Under the pieces are notes generated by a model that was not told the DNA's origin, did not search any database, and saw only the letters and a list, made by a program, of their open reading frames with translations. From NCBI GenBank assembly GCA_029204225.1, contig CM055110.1, forward strand, positions 42,143,862-42,207,861: DNA of 64,000 bases, in the 5' to 3' direction. How positions within the stretch are numbered: position 1 is the stretch's first letter; each line of letters starts with the position of its first letter. This DNA comes from Diphasiastrum complanatum (lineage: Eukaryota > Streptophyta > Lycopodiopsida > Lycopodiales > Lycopodiaceae). Of this stretch, positions 33,540 through 45,273 are shown one piece after another. The translations under genes and the position numbers were made by a program.

Positions 33540-35430
33540 GATCCACTCGGCTCCCATTCATTTATGTTGGATGGATATAAGAAAAATGATCAGATTGGCA
33601 AGTTTACTATTAGATATTTATGAATGACAAAAATCAAAGTATCAAAAATATCAATACTCACAGTCACTTTTTTTTTTGTGATCCTGACGGTTGAATCCTT
33701 GCACATTTATATTTCAAAAATAGATTTTTCTCCTGATGATGTTCTGAAATCCAAAATTTTGGCCTTCCAATAAGATTGAAATGATAGTTTTGACCTTTTT
33801 CTTTTTCAAAATGCTCCTCTTGATGATGGATGCATCAAAATCCAAGAGTTTTTTGAATATTTTCTTGTCACCCATAATCCAATATCATCTGTCTCGTTGA
33901 ATAGAAGCACATAGTCGATTGAGGAGCACGGCTTCCTTGATGGCGCCATTCGTAATTTGCATGCAAAAATCTGAAACAATGAACTATGAATTTGAAAATT
34001 TGCATAGACAAAAAGCCATGAATCTGAGAAAAAGTGTTGGTGAAAATTTGAAACACCGATCTATTTGGTGCCACAAATTAACTCTGGTTATCTCTGTTAA
34101 CCATGGTTTGACAATGCATATACATTAATGGTACATCGATTTTCTCTTCTCAACCATCTGTCATATTCATTTTCAATATTTTTGGGTCTCTTCGAGCAGT
34201 GATGAGCTGGAAGGGCAGGCCTCATCAACCAATAGCATTTTCACATGCTGCACGACGAAACAGCAATATATTTAAAAAGTTTTTATTTTATTTATATTTG
34301 GAAAACTCTACGTTACATAGAACCCCGAAGCTGAGGTTTCAATTGGTCCACATGGCAACGAAAATAAGAAAAAAATAAAAAAACATCTTTTTCAAAGGCC
34401 CTCGTCGGGCTCTAAGTTTCACTAATGGATCTTCATCTCCCCGGTGCTCAAAACCCGAGGTTTATGACTAGGGTGTTCCTCTTGGTTGATATCTTTTGGA
34501 TTGCCCATTTGTCTTCTTAGTCTTTTCCTTCTTGAGTGGGGTCAACTGCAAGCTTATCTTCTGCTTGTGTGGTTGCACAACTCCCTTTCTCCCTCCCCTA
34601 AATCTGTTGCCTATGGTGGCTATTGGAATGCTATCACAGAATCAACTACTTGTTGGATGCGAGGGGATGATGTCACTAGTTGCAATGGTCCGGTTGGTGA
34701 TTGGGACCTGGATCTTCTAGCAGCAGGTGATTGCACCTGTGGTGATTGTGGCTACTGAGTATCCATCAGTTGTAGCTATTTTCAAAAAGTGGTAGGTGAT
34801 GTTCATCTGGTCCTGGCTCATCTGGTCTGTAATCTGCATTCCTCTTCATGAAGATGGTCTCACTACTGCACATTTGGTGATATAGGCACATGCAGCTGCT
34901 AGCTTTGGATCTTCGATAGTACCCAAGTTGTAGTTTCATTGAATGAATGACTCATTTGGTTGTTCTGTCGGTTGATGTCATTGGTTGAGTCTTTGGGTAA
35001 TTGCTTTAGCTAGAATCCCTTGGTTAAAAGATTTTGTTGAAGTTCGATAGAAGTCGATGTGATTGTAGCACTCTGTGAGAGCACGCGACCCGTGGCACTA
35101 TGTTGGAACATTTGGTTGAGCTCTCGGTTGGGACATTTGGTCGAAGCACGTTGGACCAAGTTTTCACAATTTCTCTGTAGTTGACTCCAAGACCAATATC
35201 TCCTTTTATACATGAATCAACTTTGAAGTGAGATGGATCTCTCAAAAACTTGGATATGCATAAATATCCTAAACTCTATACAAGGTGATCTAGAAATGGA
35301 TAGATAAATAAAAAAATTCATTCTTGAGCTATTCTACAATTATGACTTGTCGTCAATAGCTTACAAGGAGTCGATAAATGTAGAGTACTTGTCAAACAAA
35401 AATTTCATGCATCAAAGAGCGGATGCCATA
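33540..35430. other. Non-coding stretch, nothing recognised
   Basis: Short open frames exist (for example 34486-34758) but none has a known motif or convincing splice context. 34990-35200 has scattered TTGGTTGAG and TCGGTTGA words that foreshadow the degenerate arrays to the right. I searched here for terminal inverted repeats matching 25.9-26.3 kb and saw none by eye. Confidence 0.5.
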
Positions 35431-35439
35431 TAGTGCCTA

Positions 35440-36910
35440 CGGTGGAAAACTTTGATTGAACCTCTCGGTCGAGGATACTCAGTTTGAGTTTCTTAGTGAA
35501 GATTCGATTGAAGATTTCGGTGGAAGAGAGTCGATTCAAAACATTCGAATGGAAGCCTCGACTAAAGAGCCTCGGTTTTGACGTTCAATTGGTTTTGGTA
35601 GTATACTAACCATCAGATACAGCATCGGATGTAAAATAGGAAGATGGTCATCGAATGTATTTCAATCAATATGAATTAGTCAAGCATCAGATATGAAATT
35701 GGATGTGATGAGGGATTGAGGAGTTGGATATAAAATATGGTGACTCTCGGATGTGCTTGTCGGATCTTTTGTTGGTTACAACCTCGGATGTACTTCGTCA
35801 TGAATCGATATGTCTCAAACGATATGATTTAGATGTTAAATCGATCATGAAAATCTGAACAAGTGTGAGGAACTCAATTAGGTCATCGGATGTATTCTGA
35901 AGCTTGTTAGATGCAAACTGATAGTCGTCTGATGAGTGTCGGATGCAAGTTGGATGTCAAATGGAAACTGGGTCGGAAAAAATAAACGGGGTTGAAAAAA
36001 TAAACTTAATTGAAAAAATACACTGGATCGAAAAAAATACTATGGGTCAAAAAATAAAGCAGATCGAAAAATAAAGTGGGTAAAAGGAAAATAAAGTGGG
36101 TCAAAAAATAAAGTGGGTTGAAAAATAGTGAGGATCAGAAAAATAGAAATCGGAAAAATAAAATGGGTCGAAAAAATTACTGGATCAAAAAATACAATGA
36201 CTTGAAAAAAAAAACTGGATAAAAAAATAATAGATCAAAAATTCAATGGATCGGAAAATTAGTGTCAATCGAAAAAATCAAGGGATCGAAAAAAATCAAG
36301 AAATAAAAAATAAAAGAGGTTAAAAAATAAAAGAATTGAAAATAAGAAATCGATAAAAATCAAAGAGATCAAAAAATCAAAAGGATAGAAAAATAATGTA
36401 TCAAAAAAATAAAGAGATCGAACAAAATCAAGGGATCAAAAAAAATAATGGATCGGATGGAGGGTAGCGGATGCAATGAAAAAAGAGGAGCATCGGATGC
36501 AATGAGGTGCGTTGGATGCAAACAAAAAATGAAAATTCAAAAAAAAAAAAAAAACGTTGGATGCAAGATCCCAAAAATCTCAAAAATTTGAAAATCAAAA
36601 AACCCGAAAATGGCGAAGTTTCAAAAAACCCAAAAATTATACGTCAGATGCAATCTAAAAGTCATCAGATGCAATTTATATGTGCGTGGATGCAAATTGA
36701 GATGGATGTCAGATGTAATTGGAATGCTGAGAGTTGTCGAATGCTATGTGTTGGATGTAGTAAAAAATGGAGTGGCGAATGCAAACAAAGGTGACTTGGC
36801 GGATGTAGATGGGAAGACGGTGTCGAATGCAAATGTTTGGTGGATATAAATAGTAATACAAAGTGTTGGATGAAAATGGAATATTGAGATTTGTCGGATG
36901 CTATGCGTCG
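35440..36910. repeat. Blocks of degenerate short tandem repeats
   Basis: Three blocks follow each other. 35440-35600 has TCGGTCGA/TCGATT words like those of the 25-bp minisatellite at 10.85 kb. 35600-35960 and 36450-36910 carry scattered CATCGGATGCAAT and TTGGATGTA words every 15-35 bp. 35960-36450 is an array of about twenty-five imperfect GGATCGAAAAAATAAA-like units with a 16-20 bp period, drifting to plain A-rich sequence. No coding potential; the short frames are artefacts. Confidence 0.75.
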
Positions 36911-36920
36911 TGTGACGAAT

Positions 36921-37140
36921 TGCCAAAAATTGACAAATCTAGCTTGATAAAAAACTATGTAGTATAATGTAAATTTTGTACATAAGTGGATTCCACACAT
37001 GTGAGGACAAGATGCCATGTGGCAACTCACTCCTACTGTAGGTTAGGTCAATTCAAGAGAGTTGGTCATGTCTATTTGGTGGTCATCCCTACTTTATAGG
37101 ACCTACACCTAAGTTTAAGGTGAAAATTTGACCAAGAACA
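36921..37140 (+). repeat. LTR fragment, inverted relative to the LTR at 49479-50160
   Basis: It begins TGCCAAAAATTGACAAATC, as does the minus strand of 50160 (TGCCAAAAATTGGCAAATC). It continues through CACATGTGAGG, TAGGTTAGGTCAATT and ACTTTATAGGACCTA, after which similarity stops near 37140. This is the first third of a copia LTR in plus orientation. Confidence 0.7.
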
Positions 37141-37265
37141 CATCATTCATGATCATATTGAAACTAAAAGAATTTACATTATGAAGACATTTCCATTTTC
37201 TTGACTTCATAACTAATGTAAGCTTACAAGGAAAACATGCTTTGCTATACTTTAAGACATCACAC

Positions 37266-37931
37266 TCAAGTAGTATTTATTGCCTTAAGCCACCTTTGAG
37301 ATACAAAAATCCCTTCAAAGCAAAATAGATCTTTATAAGTTGACATGAGGGCATAAATGAAACTATTTTCATTTAAGGACTGATGCTCCTTATTCTTGAT
37401 CGATTTCTCTTGGATCATAACAATAAGTTTCAACTTATCTAAAGTTCCAAGCAAAATACTTTCCAAGGACATAAAATAAATCCAAGTTACTTTCATGAAA
37501 GTGACATCTATCTTTGCATCTTGAACCAAACAATGCACTTCCAAATGAAAAATTTCAAAAGATTTGACATGTGTTGTGATGGACTCTTGAAGACAAATCT
37601 TGCAAGTCCTTGTGAGACTCCAAGCCTCATTCACCTTTCCACAAAGGAAACACCATTCCTTGGACTTGTCCTTCTTGTATTTGCATTTCGAACTTGAAGC
37701 TCCATCCTTCACCTCGGCCCCCTTGCTTTGGTTCTCCTTGGATGGATTGGTCTTCTTTTTGTAGCATCTTGAGAAAATATATCCTCCCTTGCCATAAAGG
37801 TTGCACTCAGGATCCTTTCTTTCCTTCAATAGGATGCCACCTATTGATGCCATGTGAATAAAAACCTGTGATATGATTCTACAAATGTAATCTGTGACTT
37901 TCAAGAGACTATATTTAAACGTCTTCAGCAA
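37266..37931 (-). pseudogene. Degenerate copia gag-like remnant
   Basis: An open frame of 221 residues contains a damaged zinc knuckle (CNLYGKGGYIFSRCYKKK), a lysine-rich linker with SKGAEVKDGASSSKCKYKK, and a second partial knuckle (WCFLCGK). This resembles the gag C-terminus at 9143-9607. It lies downstream of the primer site at 39516-39528 on the minus strand and is probably the same element. The stretch 37932-39515 holds no further recognisable domain. Confidence 0.5.
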
Positions 37932-39515
37932 TCTAGAAGGACCTACAAAAGATCTAGCTCACAAATCAAGAATCAATCTTCACAGTAATGACTAGTCACT
38001 TGGAAACTTTGCTTTGATCACTAAGACAAAAGCACACAATCTTTGAATCAAATCACTAAAGAAATCAGATCCAATCTCCTATTGGACTCATCAAATACCA
38101 ACGACTCTTTCTTTTGAAAGTTTAAATGGATATGAAAAAGATTTGACACCTAGATTTTCCTTTTCACTTGACTAGTTTTCTCAACACTTGAGATTCTTGA
38201 ACAAAAGATGGGTTTTGTTTCAAATACATGAAAATCAAACTTAATCACTTCTTTTGGACTCACTCTTGACCCAAATAATCTCACACTTGAGATTTAGAAT
38301 GAATTTGATTTGATTTGACAACAAACTATACCACCAATTTTTCACAAAGCTTAAAAAATTAGACAACTAGAGATTCACAAAGATCTCAACCATGCATGAA
38401 TACTCAAATATGGACTCCTCCTCATTCTAGACATCCAATGGGATCTCAAATTGACCCTCACACTCTCACAAAGAAAGTTGAATAGAACTAATTTGAGTTT
38501 CATGCATACTATGTCAATTTTTGCTCAATAAATTGATTTAATCACCCCTATTGGATTCCACCAATTTCTCTACCTCTTAAGACTTGGAATGAAATTCAAA
38601 ATCAAAAGTGGTGATTTTTCTCAATAAGATATTGTGCTTCAAAGAGCTAATGCCACTTAGAAATATTTGATCACCTAGGAAGAGACAAACTCTCCAGCAA
38701 TAACAACACATAATGAGCTTCTAGATCTTGCCCTCTACAAAGGAAGAAACTCTTAGAAAATTGGATCTCTCTCTACACATTTGCCATAGACACCTTAATG
38801 ACTCTTTTCAAACCTTACAATCACTCAAAAAAATTGAGTAGGGTTGAACAATGTGACTTGGATCTCAATCTCTTTTCTAGAACTCTCAATTGAAGCCAAT
38901 CTATGTCAAATTCTACAAAAGATTTGCATAGATGCTCTATATGCACTAGAAACTCTCAAAGGTTTCACTTGGAGGACAGATCCAAAGATGTTTTCTAGCA
39001 AATTGATGCTTCTAAACTTTACCCTATCACTCTTGGACAAATCTAGAGTGATGGTACAATGGATTTCAACCTCTCACCTTGCATATCACTCCTTAATCTA
39101 TGATTTTTAGCAAAATCTCTCTTAACTACAACATACACTCAAAAAATCAAAGAAGATCAATTAATGCACCTATTTCAAGTTTCAATTTTAATTTTTTTGG
39201 CTGATCTAATCCAAGAACTAATCAAAGCATTAGATTTACTATAGAAAATGCTTGATTTTGCACCAAAAATCACTCAAATTGGGTATGTGAGTCAAATTCT
39301 AATAATTTTGAACTTTCTCAGCCAAAACCGGAGCTGTACGGCCTCACACGTGTGAAAAGGGTTCCTACAGCCCACAACAAGATCTGGACCAAAAAATTTG
39401 AGGATAGCTATCAAATTCAACTCGCTACACAAAATTTGACTAGTTTCCAAAAAACTGCTAATTTTGGCTTTGATTTGGATTAACCCTATCAATTTCAACA
39501 AAACCTCTTGTACTA

Positions 39516-39528
39516 GGCTCTGATACCA
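39516..39528 (-). promoter_or_regulatory. Copia primer-binding site (minus-strand element C)
   Basis: The minus strand reads TGGTATCAGAGCC and adjoins the LTR starting at 39529. It marks a minus-strand copia element whose remaining internal part runs down toward 37.2 kb. Confidence 0.9.
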
Positions 39529-40361
39529 TGTGAAAAAAAGTACAAAAAGGACCAAGAGTGGATCCTAATTTGATCCTCAAGAGGGATTGGTTGTCAGATT
39601 ACTTGATCTATCAATCTACTTGAGATTAAGATCGATCTAGATCAATTCTAGATACAAAATCCTAACAAGAACAATCGTTAATTGAAGGTAGGTGTACTTT
39701 CTGGTTTTCCACGTGTGAAACCACGTTTGAGTACGGACTCCAACCTGAAAATCAAGTACACATTGATAGCACCTCAAAACAATCAAAACAAATGTAGACA
39801 AATGGAGAGAATCACTCAAAATTGCTTCCAAAACCAAGATTGGTGTCTCACAATGATTATGGCCAAATGTGGCTCTATATATACAATAAGTGGGAGCTCA
39901 TGGTACTGATCATCCCTCTGATCCCACATGTGTGAAGGTGCTTTGTCATATGATGATTCATTATGCAAAACTGACACTTGGACAAAACCTTCTATTTTGG
40001 GCACTTTTGGTCCATTTTCCTTCTATATGGAAATCTACTTGGAAATCTTCTAGAAGTCAAAATTCGCCTACTTCAGCTTATTCCACACGTGTGAGCTGTC
40101 CTCTACACATGTGATATGACACCTAACCAAAGGATGTGGCTCATGCAATCAATAGATTGATGCCATATGTCATATGTCTAGAAAACTAGTTTTTGGCCTT
40201 TTTAGCCACTAGAACTTGAATTAAATCATATGTACAACCTATATGATTATGGTACATGACAAGTACACTATTTTCACACATGGGAACAGGCTCCACACAT
40301 GTGTGTTTATCTATATACAAAATTTTTGGCCTCTACCAAACTTATTTTTGCATTTTTCACA
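39529..40361 (-). repeat. 5' LTR of minus-strand copia element C (about 833 bp)
   Basis: The borders are TGTGAAAA on the left and TTTTCACA on the right, an inverted 8-bp end pair. The minus-strand sequence aligns with the plus-strand LTR at 47889-48736 (GTGTGGAGCCTGTTCCCA, TCTAGTGGCTAAAA, GGTCCTTTTTG). A CACACGTGTG palindrome lies near 40082. No second LTR is present in the window. Confidence 0.8.
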
Positions 40362-40451
40362 TTTGGTGATGGATCGATTTTGTAGATAGGCGGCTGTTGA
40401 AACAGTTTCTGCCCAAAATTTCTTCAGAAGAGAGGCATGGGCCAACATGCT
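40362..40451 (-). pseudogene. Severed integrase piece of copia element B
   Basis: The minus strand encodes a fragment containing FWAETVSTAAYLQNR, typical of the middle of copia integrase. It continues the broken integrase at 45274-45525 once the intervening young element is ignored. Element C's LTR truncates it on the other side. Confidence 0.75.
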
Positions 40452-40456
40452 CTTGG

Positions 40457-41138
40457 TGTTAAAAATTCACAATTCTAGCTTGACTAGTTTTGGTCATATG
40501 ACTTGTAAATAGTTAGATGGTCATGATGTGGCTTGTCACACGTGCCAAATAGCATAGGATTCCATTCATAAGGATGTTCTCAAGTAGACCTAAGTGTTAG
40601 AACCTTTGGAATGAGTCTAAATTATGCTTATATACAAGGGAGAAAAAATAGGAGCTATTTTTGGTAATTTTTGCATTGTTGAGGGATCTCCAAGATTCCA
40701 ACCCTAACTTGGTAGGGATGAAAGATCCACCAAAATTAGCATTAGGGATAGGTTTAGGGCTACTCATACCTGCCCAAAACCGTGATGGATCATGTATATA
40801 TAGGTGATGATATCTCACCAAAATCAATCAAGCAATTTCATGTTTTTTCTCTCATAATGGTGCAATTGCTCTCTATGTTCATAATTGTTTGAGTACTTGT
40901 GATTACTAATGATTATAGAATTGAATTTAGGTCTGGTGTACAGTACTCAGACTGTGGGAGGCCGTACTTTCACACGTGTGAAGCCTTCTTCAAGGATTTG
41001 GGCCATTTAGTGAGGTTCAAGCATAGATTTTTGATGGATTTTGATGGTTCAACTTGTGCTAATCTTATGAAATCATAATCTATTGTTTCCCTCATCATTT
41101 CAAGTGTTTTAGGATCCTTATTTGCTGTAATTATTACA
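40457..41138 (+). repeat. 5' LTR of the young copia element
   Basis: Begins TGTTAAAAATTCAC and ends TTATTACA. It contains the TATA box and, near 40970, a CACACGTGTG palindrome after a GCCGTAC word. The LTR differs from its partner at eight positions (about 1.2 percent). Confidence 0.97.
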
Positions 41139-41151
41139 TGGTATCAGAGCC
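41139..41151 (+). promoter_or_regulatory. Primer-binding site of the young copia element
   Basis: TGGTATCAGAGCC directly follows the CA end of the 5' LTR. The 375-bp leader that follows has no gag ATG frame. Confidence 0.95.
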
Positions 41152-41525
41152 TAAAGGCTGAAATGAGCTAAATCCTTGGTTTTCATTCAAATTGATCACA
41201 ATTTTTGATCTAAATCTTGTGTAGATTGGATCTTAGCATCTAGTATTGATTCTAGAACTCAAAGTGAGTCAAATACATTGGAGATTGGTGTTGTGTGACT
41301 TCATTTGCAGGTGTTTAGGTGTCTAAAACCAGAGGCAAAGTTGAATTCAATTCACATTACCAAGATAGCAAGTTTTGCTTGCTCCAAGCATTGATTTCTA
41401 AGCAAGTTTTGGAGGTGATTTCATAGAGGAGGCTTTCTAGCATTCAAGGAGAGGGAAGATCAGAGTTTTGGGGACTTTTCAAGGCTGTTCTAAGGTGTAG
41501 TAGACACCTCCTAAAGTGATTTAGG

Positions 41526-44500
41526 AAGATCCTTGGTGGATTGACTCGGGTGCTAGTTCACACATGACTAGTAAAAGGGAGTTTTTCTCTTCTCTCTTAT
41601 CTTATGATGGACCTATAAAGTCTATCTATACAGCAAATGATGAAGCTTGTAATATTGAAGGAGTTGGTAGCATTCCCCTTTGCTTAGGATCTTCCAAAAA
41701 GATCAACATAGAAGGTGTTTTGTACATTCCTACAATAACAAAGAATCTACTAAGTGTTGGCCAAATGGTAGACAATGGTTTCAATGTTGAATTTGCTTCA
41801 AATGAATGTTTCATCAAGAACAAGGGTAAGATAGTGGCTAAGGGCACTAGACTTGACAAACTTTATAAGCTGGATGCATTTGTGGATACTAATGTTGTCA
41901 TGTTGGCCGAGAAGAGCAAGATATCTACCTTTACTTTATGGCACAAAAGACTTGGACATGTCAACTCGGGTTCCATGGAGGCCATGATCAAGGAGGAGTA
42001 TGCTTTAGGCCTACCAAGGTCTATTGGGAAGGAAGACAAGGTTTGTGAAGCTTGTGCCTTATCCAAGGCACATAAGAAGGTGTTTCCTAACTCCATCACA
42101 AAGTCATCTCATCCTCTTGAACTCATACACTCGGATGTGCACATTGCTAGCACCAAATCTAATGGAGGTTCATCCATGTTTTTAACCTTCATTGATGACT
42201 ACTCAAGATATTGTTGGGTGTTCTTACTTTCCTTCAAGTCTCAAGTATTTGATACTTTTGTAAAGTTCAAGTTGTTTGTGGAAAAGCATCATAATCATAG
42301 CATCAAGATTCTTAGAAGTGACAATGGTGGAGAATTCATCTCCAATGAGTTCAAGGCCTTTTGTGAGGAGGAAGGGATCAAGAAAGAGACTTCTTGTCCT
42401 TACACTCCTCAACAAAATGGAGTTGCTGAAAGAAGGAATAGAACATTATGTGAATGTTCTAAGGCTTTAAGATTAGATGCTTGTTTGCCCAAATCCTTTT
42501 GGGGTGAGTCTCTTGTATGTGCAAACTACTTGATGAATAGGGTGTCTTGCAAAGCAATTGAAGGCAAAACTCCTTATGAGATGTTGTATGGAAAGAAACC
42601 CAATCTTAATCACTTGAAAGTTTTTGGGTGTATATGTTATGTGCATGTGCCATTGGAAACAAGAACCAAGGAGGATCCATCTTCCACAAGAGGGATCATG
42701 CTTGGATATGCAAGCTCAAGCAAGGGCTACAAAGTCTATCTCCCATCCTTGAACAAGTTTGTTGTTTCAAGGGATGTCATCTTTGATGAACATCATATGC
42801 ATATGCTTGAAGAAGGCTCAAGTGCTCCAACAATCAAGAAGAAGATGGCCGAGGAGCAAGATCTTGGTTTTGAGGAGGAGCTCATGGAGGAGCAAGCACC
42901 AAACCCACCTATCACACCAAGGAGATCTTCAAGGGCAAAAGTGGAGCCATCAAGGCTCACATATCAAGGCAAAGGACAGCAAGTTGAGGGTATCTCATCC
43001 ACTTCTTATGCTTTATCTAGTTTTGAAGAATCGTCTAATGTTGAAGATGCATTGAACTCCAAAGAATGGTATAAAGCTATGTTGGATGAGTATGATGCCT
43101 TGATTGAGAATGAAACTTGGTTGCTTGTTGAGAGACCTCAAAGGAATGTAATAGGATGCAAGTGGGTCTTCAAGCTTAATTTGAATGCAAATGGGAGTGT
43201 TAACAAACATAAAGCAAGATTAGTTGCAAAAGGTTATACTCAAGAGAGAGGGATAGACTATGAGGAAACTTTTGCACTCGTGGCCAAGATGGTCACAATA
43301 AGACTAATCATTGCACTTGCATCACATTTTGGATGGATTCTATGTCAAATGGATGTCTCTAATGCTTTCTTGAATGGTTTTTTGGAAGAGGATATCTATA
43401 TGGAGCAGCCACAAGGGTTCATCAAGCATGGAATGGAGAGCAAAGTATGCCATCTCCAAAGAAGCATCTATGGCTTGAAGCAAGCCTCGAGATCTTGGAA
43501 TTCAAGACTACATTGCTATCTTATTTCACTTTCTTTTGTTCAAAGTGAATATGATCCCACTCTTTACATTAAGTTTGATGATGTTGGTATTGTACTTTTA
43601 CTCATTTATGTAGATGACATCATCATTAGTGGAAATAGTGTTGATGGTATTGAAAAAATCAAGATAGATCTATCCTTAGAGTTCAAGATGGTAGATCTAG
43701 GGTGTCTTCACTTCATATTAGGCATAGAAGTAATTAGAGGGTCTGATTTTATCTTTATAAGTCAAGTAAACTATGCTCAAAGTCTTTTGAAGAAGTTTAA
43801 GATGGAAGTATGCAAAACTGTTGACACACCAATGGAGCAAGATGTAAAAGTGCCAAATGAAGATGATGGAAGATCCTTCATGGACATCACTTTGTTTAGG
43901 CAACTTATAGGTTCCTTAATGTGGATCACTATAACTAGACCAGATCTTAGCTTTAGTGTATGTAGGTTGAGCCAATCCATGCAAAAGCCATTGAATATCC
44001 ATTGGAAAAAGACTAAGAGGACTCTAAGATACATCTCGGGTACATTGGATTTTGGGATTCTATATAGAGGAGATGTGATTAACCTTCATGCATTTAGTGA
44101 TCCAGATTTTGCAGGGGACAAGAGGGATAGGAAATCAACAAGTGCCTATTCAACTTTCGTAGGAGAAGGTGTGGTTTCATGGCTTTCAAAAAAGCAAGAA
44201 ACTATATCTCTATCTTCAACCGAGGCCGAGTACAAAGCTTTGACAACCATTACAAAGGAGGTACTTTGGATCAAGAGATTATTGGTGGAACTAAAGATCA
44301 TGGATTCAGAGGAGGCACCAATCATCTACAATGACAATATATCAGCCCAACACCTTGCATCTAACCCAATCTTCCATGCAAGATCTAAGCACATTGAGAT
44401 ATGCCATCACTTTGTGAGAGAAATGGTGCAAGCCAAGGAGATTGCTTTGGAGAATGTTCCAAGCAATGAATGTGTAGCTGATCTACTTACTAAACCACTT

Positions 44501-44572
44501 CAAAAGACACCTTTTATGAAGTTCAGATCATCACTTGGAGTGATTAGTAAAGCAATGATTGAACCAAGCTAG
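41526..44572 (+). CDS. Copia pol polyprotein (partial protease, integrase, RT, RNase H)
   Basis: The open frame starts with WWIDSGASSHM, the protease active-site region, and has an internal ATG at 41564 that gives 1002 residues. In order it shows the pre-integrase H-C motif (HKRLGHVN, then CEACALSKAHK) and an integrase core with Asp (HSDVHIA), Asp (RSDNGGEF) and Glu (VAERRNRT). Reverse transcriptase follows, with KARLVAKGYTQ, QMDVSNAFLNG and the catalytic YVDDIIISG. RNase H has SDPDFAGDKRDRKSTSAY, SSTEAEYKAL and the C-terminal ADLLTKPL. No frameshift or stop is seen. Gag and the N-terminal protease residues are missing, so the start of translation is uncertain. Confidence 0.93.
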
Positions 44573-44586
44573 ATAGTGAGGAGGAG

Positions 44587-45268
44587 TGTTAAAAATTCAC
44601 AATTCTAGCTTGACTAGTTTTGGTCATATGACTTGTAAATAGTTAGATGGTCATGATGTGGCTTGTCACACGTGCCAAATAGCATAGGATTCCATTCATA
44701 AGGATGTTCTCAAGTAGACCTAAGTGTTAGAACCTTTGGAATGAGTCCAAATTATGCTTATATACAAGGGAGAAAAAATAGGAGCTATTTTTGGTAATTT
44801 TTGCATTGTTGAGGGATCTCCAAGATTCCAACCCTAACTTGGTAGGGATGAAAGATCCACAAAAATTAGCATTAGGGATAGGTTTAGGGCTACTCATACC
44901 TGCCCAAAACCGTGATGGATCATGTATATATAGGTGATGATATCTCACCAAAATTAATCAAGCAATTTCATGTTTTTTCTCTCATAATGGTGCAATTGCT
45001 CTCTATGTTCATAATTGTTTGAGTACTTGTGATTACTAATGATTATAGGATTGAATTTAGGTCTGGTGTACAGTACTCAGACTGTGGGAGGCCGTACTTT
45101 CACACGTGTGAAGCCTTCTTCAAGGATTTGGGCCATTTAGTGAGGTTCAGGCATAGATTTTTAATGGATTTTGATGGTTCAACTTGTGCTAATCTTATGA
45201 AATCATAATCTATTGTTTCCCTCATCATTTTAAGTGTTTTAGGATCCTTATTTGCTGTAATTTTTACA
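44587..45268 (+). repeat. 3' LTR of the young copia element
   Basis: Same length and borders as the 5' LTR, ending TTTTTACA, followed directly by the CTTGG target copy. Confidence 0.97.
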
Positions 45269-45273
45269 CTTGG

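Larger units (their letters stand above)
40457..45268 (+). mobile_element. Young, nearly intact Ty1/copia element lacking gag (4812 bp)
   Basis: It has two 682-bp LTRs (40457-41138 and 44587-45268), eight substitutions apart and with no indels, and a perfect 5-bp target duplication CTTGG at 40452-40456 and 45269-45273. The primer site is at 41139-41151, and a purine-rich tract (GTGAGGAGGAG) is just before 44587. A TATA box (GTATATATAGG) lies near 40794. The internal part has one pol frame with no break, but no gag: the leader runs straight into the middle of the protease. It inserted into the integrase of older element B. It is likely recent and, lacking gag, depends on gag supplied by a relative. 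Confidence 0.95.

Noticed and set aside
25900-34300. Terminal inverted repeats and target copies for the odd gene cluster
   Set aside because: I compared both sides by eye and found no convincing pair, so no borders are claimed.
34486-34758. 90-codon plus-strand ORF
   Set aside because: No family resemblance, and overlapping frames of similar length exist; probably chance.
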